DNA from: Saksenaea vasiformis B4078 | Lineage: Eukaryota > Mucoromycota > Mucoromycetes > Mucorales > Saksenaeaceae | Assembly (NCBI GenBank): GCA_000697055.1 | Contig: JNDT01002387.1 | Span: 1-18,490, forward strand | Direction of reading: 5' to 3' | Length of the DNA stretch: 18,490 nt | In this document: positions 17,325-18,490 of the stretch, piece by piece | Position numbering within the stretch: position 1 is the first letter of the stretch | Layout of the letters: each line of letters opens with the position of its first letter | The notes under the pieces: model-generated | Seen by the model: the letters and a program-made list of their open reading frames with translations, nothing else | Databases searched by the model: none | Told to the model about the DNA's origin: nothing | Translations under genes and position numbers: made by a program

Positions 17325-17893
17325 AGTAGACTTGATGATGAAAAACATCGTCTTTCCTACTATAATTGAGCGAACTATAGCTGTAACTGAAAGACAAGAA
17401 AAAACGTTCAACAAAAAACACAGATTGGATCTTCGTAACTGAAATGAAAGGTAAATTAGATCCTACCTATGAAGGCCCCTACAAGGTAGTTGGCGAAACA
17501 CCAGGAGGATCATACGTCTTAAAAGATTATGAAGGCAAACTGATGCCGAGACAATATCTGCCTTCAGCCTTAAAATCCATCACGCACGATGATCCTGTAC
17601 CAGAGGACAAAATTTATGAATTTGATGCTATTGTAGCACACAAGCCGCATAAAGGCAATTATTTATATCATGTAAGATGAAACAGATATTCAGAAAAAGA
17701 CAATACTTGGGAGCCACCAAATAGTTTTAACGATTCTAAACTGATTACTTCCTACTGGAAGAAGTTGGGACAACAACCAGCAGAATCTACAACTGCAAAT
17801 AACAAACGCAAGCGTCAAACAAATCAAACTGTGACCAAGCAAAACATGTCAAACAAAAAACGTCATAATTATAGAACCCGTCAACGAGTGTAA
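17325..17893 (+). pseudogene. chromovirus (Ty3/gypsy) pol C-terminus with chromodomain
   Basis: This is the 3' end of a chromodomain-bearing gypsy pol. It begins with the end of the integrase region (FPTIIERTIAVTERQEKTF), shifts frame in an A-rich run near 17410, then gives the barrel domain (KLDPTYEGPYKVV, GGSYVLKDYEGK) and a chromodomain: IYEFDAIVAHK, GNYLYHVR, NTWEPPNSFND, LITSYW. Chromodomains steer integration to marked chromatin. A TGA at 17678-17680 falls just after YHVR, where chromodomains have a conserved aromatic Trp, so a TGG-to-TGA (G-to-A) change is likely. A basic tail (NKRKRQTNQ, KKRHNYRTRQRV) ends with TAA at 17891-17893, 34 bp before the LTR. Everything upstream of the integrase end is absent; a microrepeat array abuts the break. 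Confidence 0.85.
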
Positions 17894-17927
17894 GACTTCC
17901 ACAGCTAAACAGCCTGGAGGGGGGTAA

Positions 17928-18095
17928 TGTCATGTCTGAGATATAATCTATCACTGTGTCAATATAATAGACATGATCTCTGATCATATAAATACAGCCA
18001 TAGCTAGTAATTAGTTCCTGGTTGACTTTTCTACTGAAATAAACAACACCCTTCAGTCTCACTGTACTTATCAGTTCCAGTCACAACACAACACA
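17928..18095 (+). repeat. chromovirus 3' LTR, about 168 bp
   Basis: A polypurine tract (CTGGAGGGGGGTAA, 17914-17927) precedes TGTCATGTCTGAG, the LTR start. TATAAATA (17987-17994) and AATAAA (18038-18043) define U3 and R. The 3' end is placed at an ACA at about 18093-18095; ends at 18090 or 18093 are also possible. U3 contains an inverted pair, CATGTCT (17931-17937) and AGACATG (about 17969-17975). Confidence 0.65.
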
Positions 18096-18256
18096 TTGAC
18101 GATGAAAACGATCATAATTTGACTTTTGTTCTGCTTCAGACCTGCAATTGGCTCCTTATTAGACTCTTCTGCATGGTGACAGATCGCCAAGCGTTGAGCA
18201 TTGGAAATACAGGCTCTTGTTTGGGTTTTCCTTGTGTTTTCAGTGTTGACAGACAT
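18096..18256 (-). pseudogene. possible pogo-like transposase N-terminus (fragment)
   Basis: From an ATG at 18256-18254 the minus strand encodes TENTRKTQTRACISNAQRL and AICHHAEESNKEPIAGL, which resembles the first helix-turn-helix (psq/CENP-B N-type) of pogo/Tigger transposases: basic leader, then S-AQ+L-IC pattern. The reading fails where the chromovirus LTR begins (about 18095), so the rest would have been displaced. Only about 50 residues are available and the match is by pattern, so another HTH protein is possible. Confidence 0.35.
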
Positions 18257-18266
18257 TATAGAGATA

Positions 18267-18490
18267 TGTCAAGGTTGGTAACAGACTGAAGGTACTGTGA
18301 GACTCGACTTTATTCTTGTTGATAAGAACAACCCTTTTCAATATTACAATAAAAACTTTTATCACTGAGATTAAACTAATAAAAAGGTTTTCTTCACTAA
18401 GGGCAATGTATATGCAGAACCAACAATGACTTTTCCGTGCATCTCGTAACTGGCCTTACATTAATTTGTGAAGAATGCTGCTATCGCTCT
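18267..18490 (-). repeat. possible LTR fragment at the right edge
   Basis: On the minus strand, AATAAAGTCGAGTCTCACAG (complement of about 18295-18314) resembles the R region of the other LTRs here, and the text ends TTGACA at 18267-18272, a possible LTR terminus. No clear TATA box and no other terminus are visible. No gene is seen to the end of the window. Confidence 0.25.

Noticed and set aside
1..18490. TGA as a reassigned sense codon, because it interrupts so many frames
   Set aside because: The OTU frame ends naturally in TGA at 16795-16797, and several internal TGA sites fall where Arg is expected (for example before PKTAF in RT), while one falls where Trp is expected. No single amino acid fits, so C-to-T and G-to-A decay is simpler.

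Overview
The window is a eukaryotic repeat island with no intact host protein gene. I see one tRNA gene and the remains of about eight transposable elements, some nested in others. Short GT..AG introns (46-77 nt, one with a CTAAC branch point), a pol III tRNA-Ala gene, chromodomain and FMDD-type Ty3/gypsy pol, BED-hAT, DD34E Tc1/mariner and Mutator-like (MULE) transposases together suggest a fungus, most likely an early-diverging (Mucoromycota-type) lineage. That placement is inference; nothing here fixes the species.

Layout. 1-354: 5' part of a BED-finger hAT transposase gene (+), cut by a 685-bp LTR (355-1039, minus). 1107-3024: 3' part of a Ty3/gypsy pol (integrase and tail, minus). About 3480-3600: an LTR-like promoter/poly(A) segment (minus). 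3912-4607: the 3' end of another Ty3/gypsy element (+) with its 302-bp LTR, ending 15 bp from a tRNA-Ala(AGC) gene (4623-4695, minus). 4978-5245: very AT-rich repeat copy A. 5254-8850: a Ty3/gypsy gag-protease-RT-RNase H (+), cut in RNase H by a second hAT element (8851-11260, minus) whose 3' end carries two tandem-repeat arrays. 11261-11475: repeat copy B. 11476-12570: nothing recognised. 12573-13663: a Tc1/mariner element (minus). 13672-17112: repeat copy C, split by a 3261-bp MULE (13736-16996, +) with matching ends and a perfect 9-bp target duplication. 17215-17322: microrepeat array. 17325-18095: chromovirus 3' end and LTR (+). 18096-18256: a possible pogo-like N-terminus (minus).

The most interesting object is the MULE. 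Removing three small introns gives one open frame of about 904 codons that joins a zinc-finger MULE transposase with a SWIM finger to a C-terminal OTU-type cysteine protease domain. Its only lesions are three in-frame TGA codons. Across the window nearly every gene-breaking stop can be derived from CGA, CAA or CAG by one C-to-T change, and repeat copy A differs from copy B mostly by G-to-A and C-to-T, so deamination-type decay (5mC loss or a RIP-like process) appears to be what silences this island.
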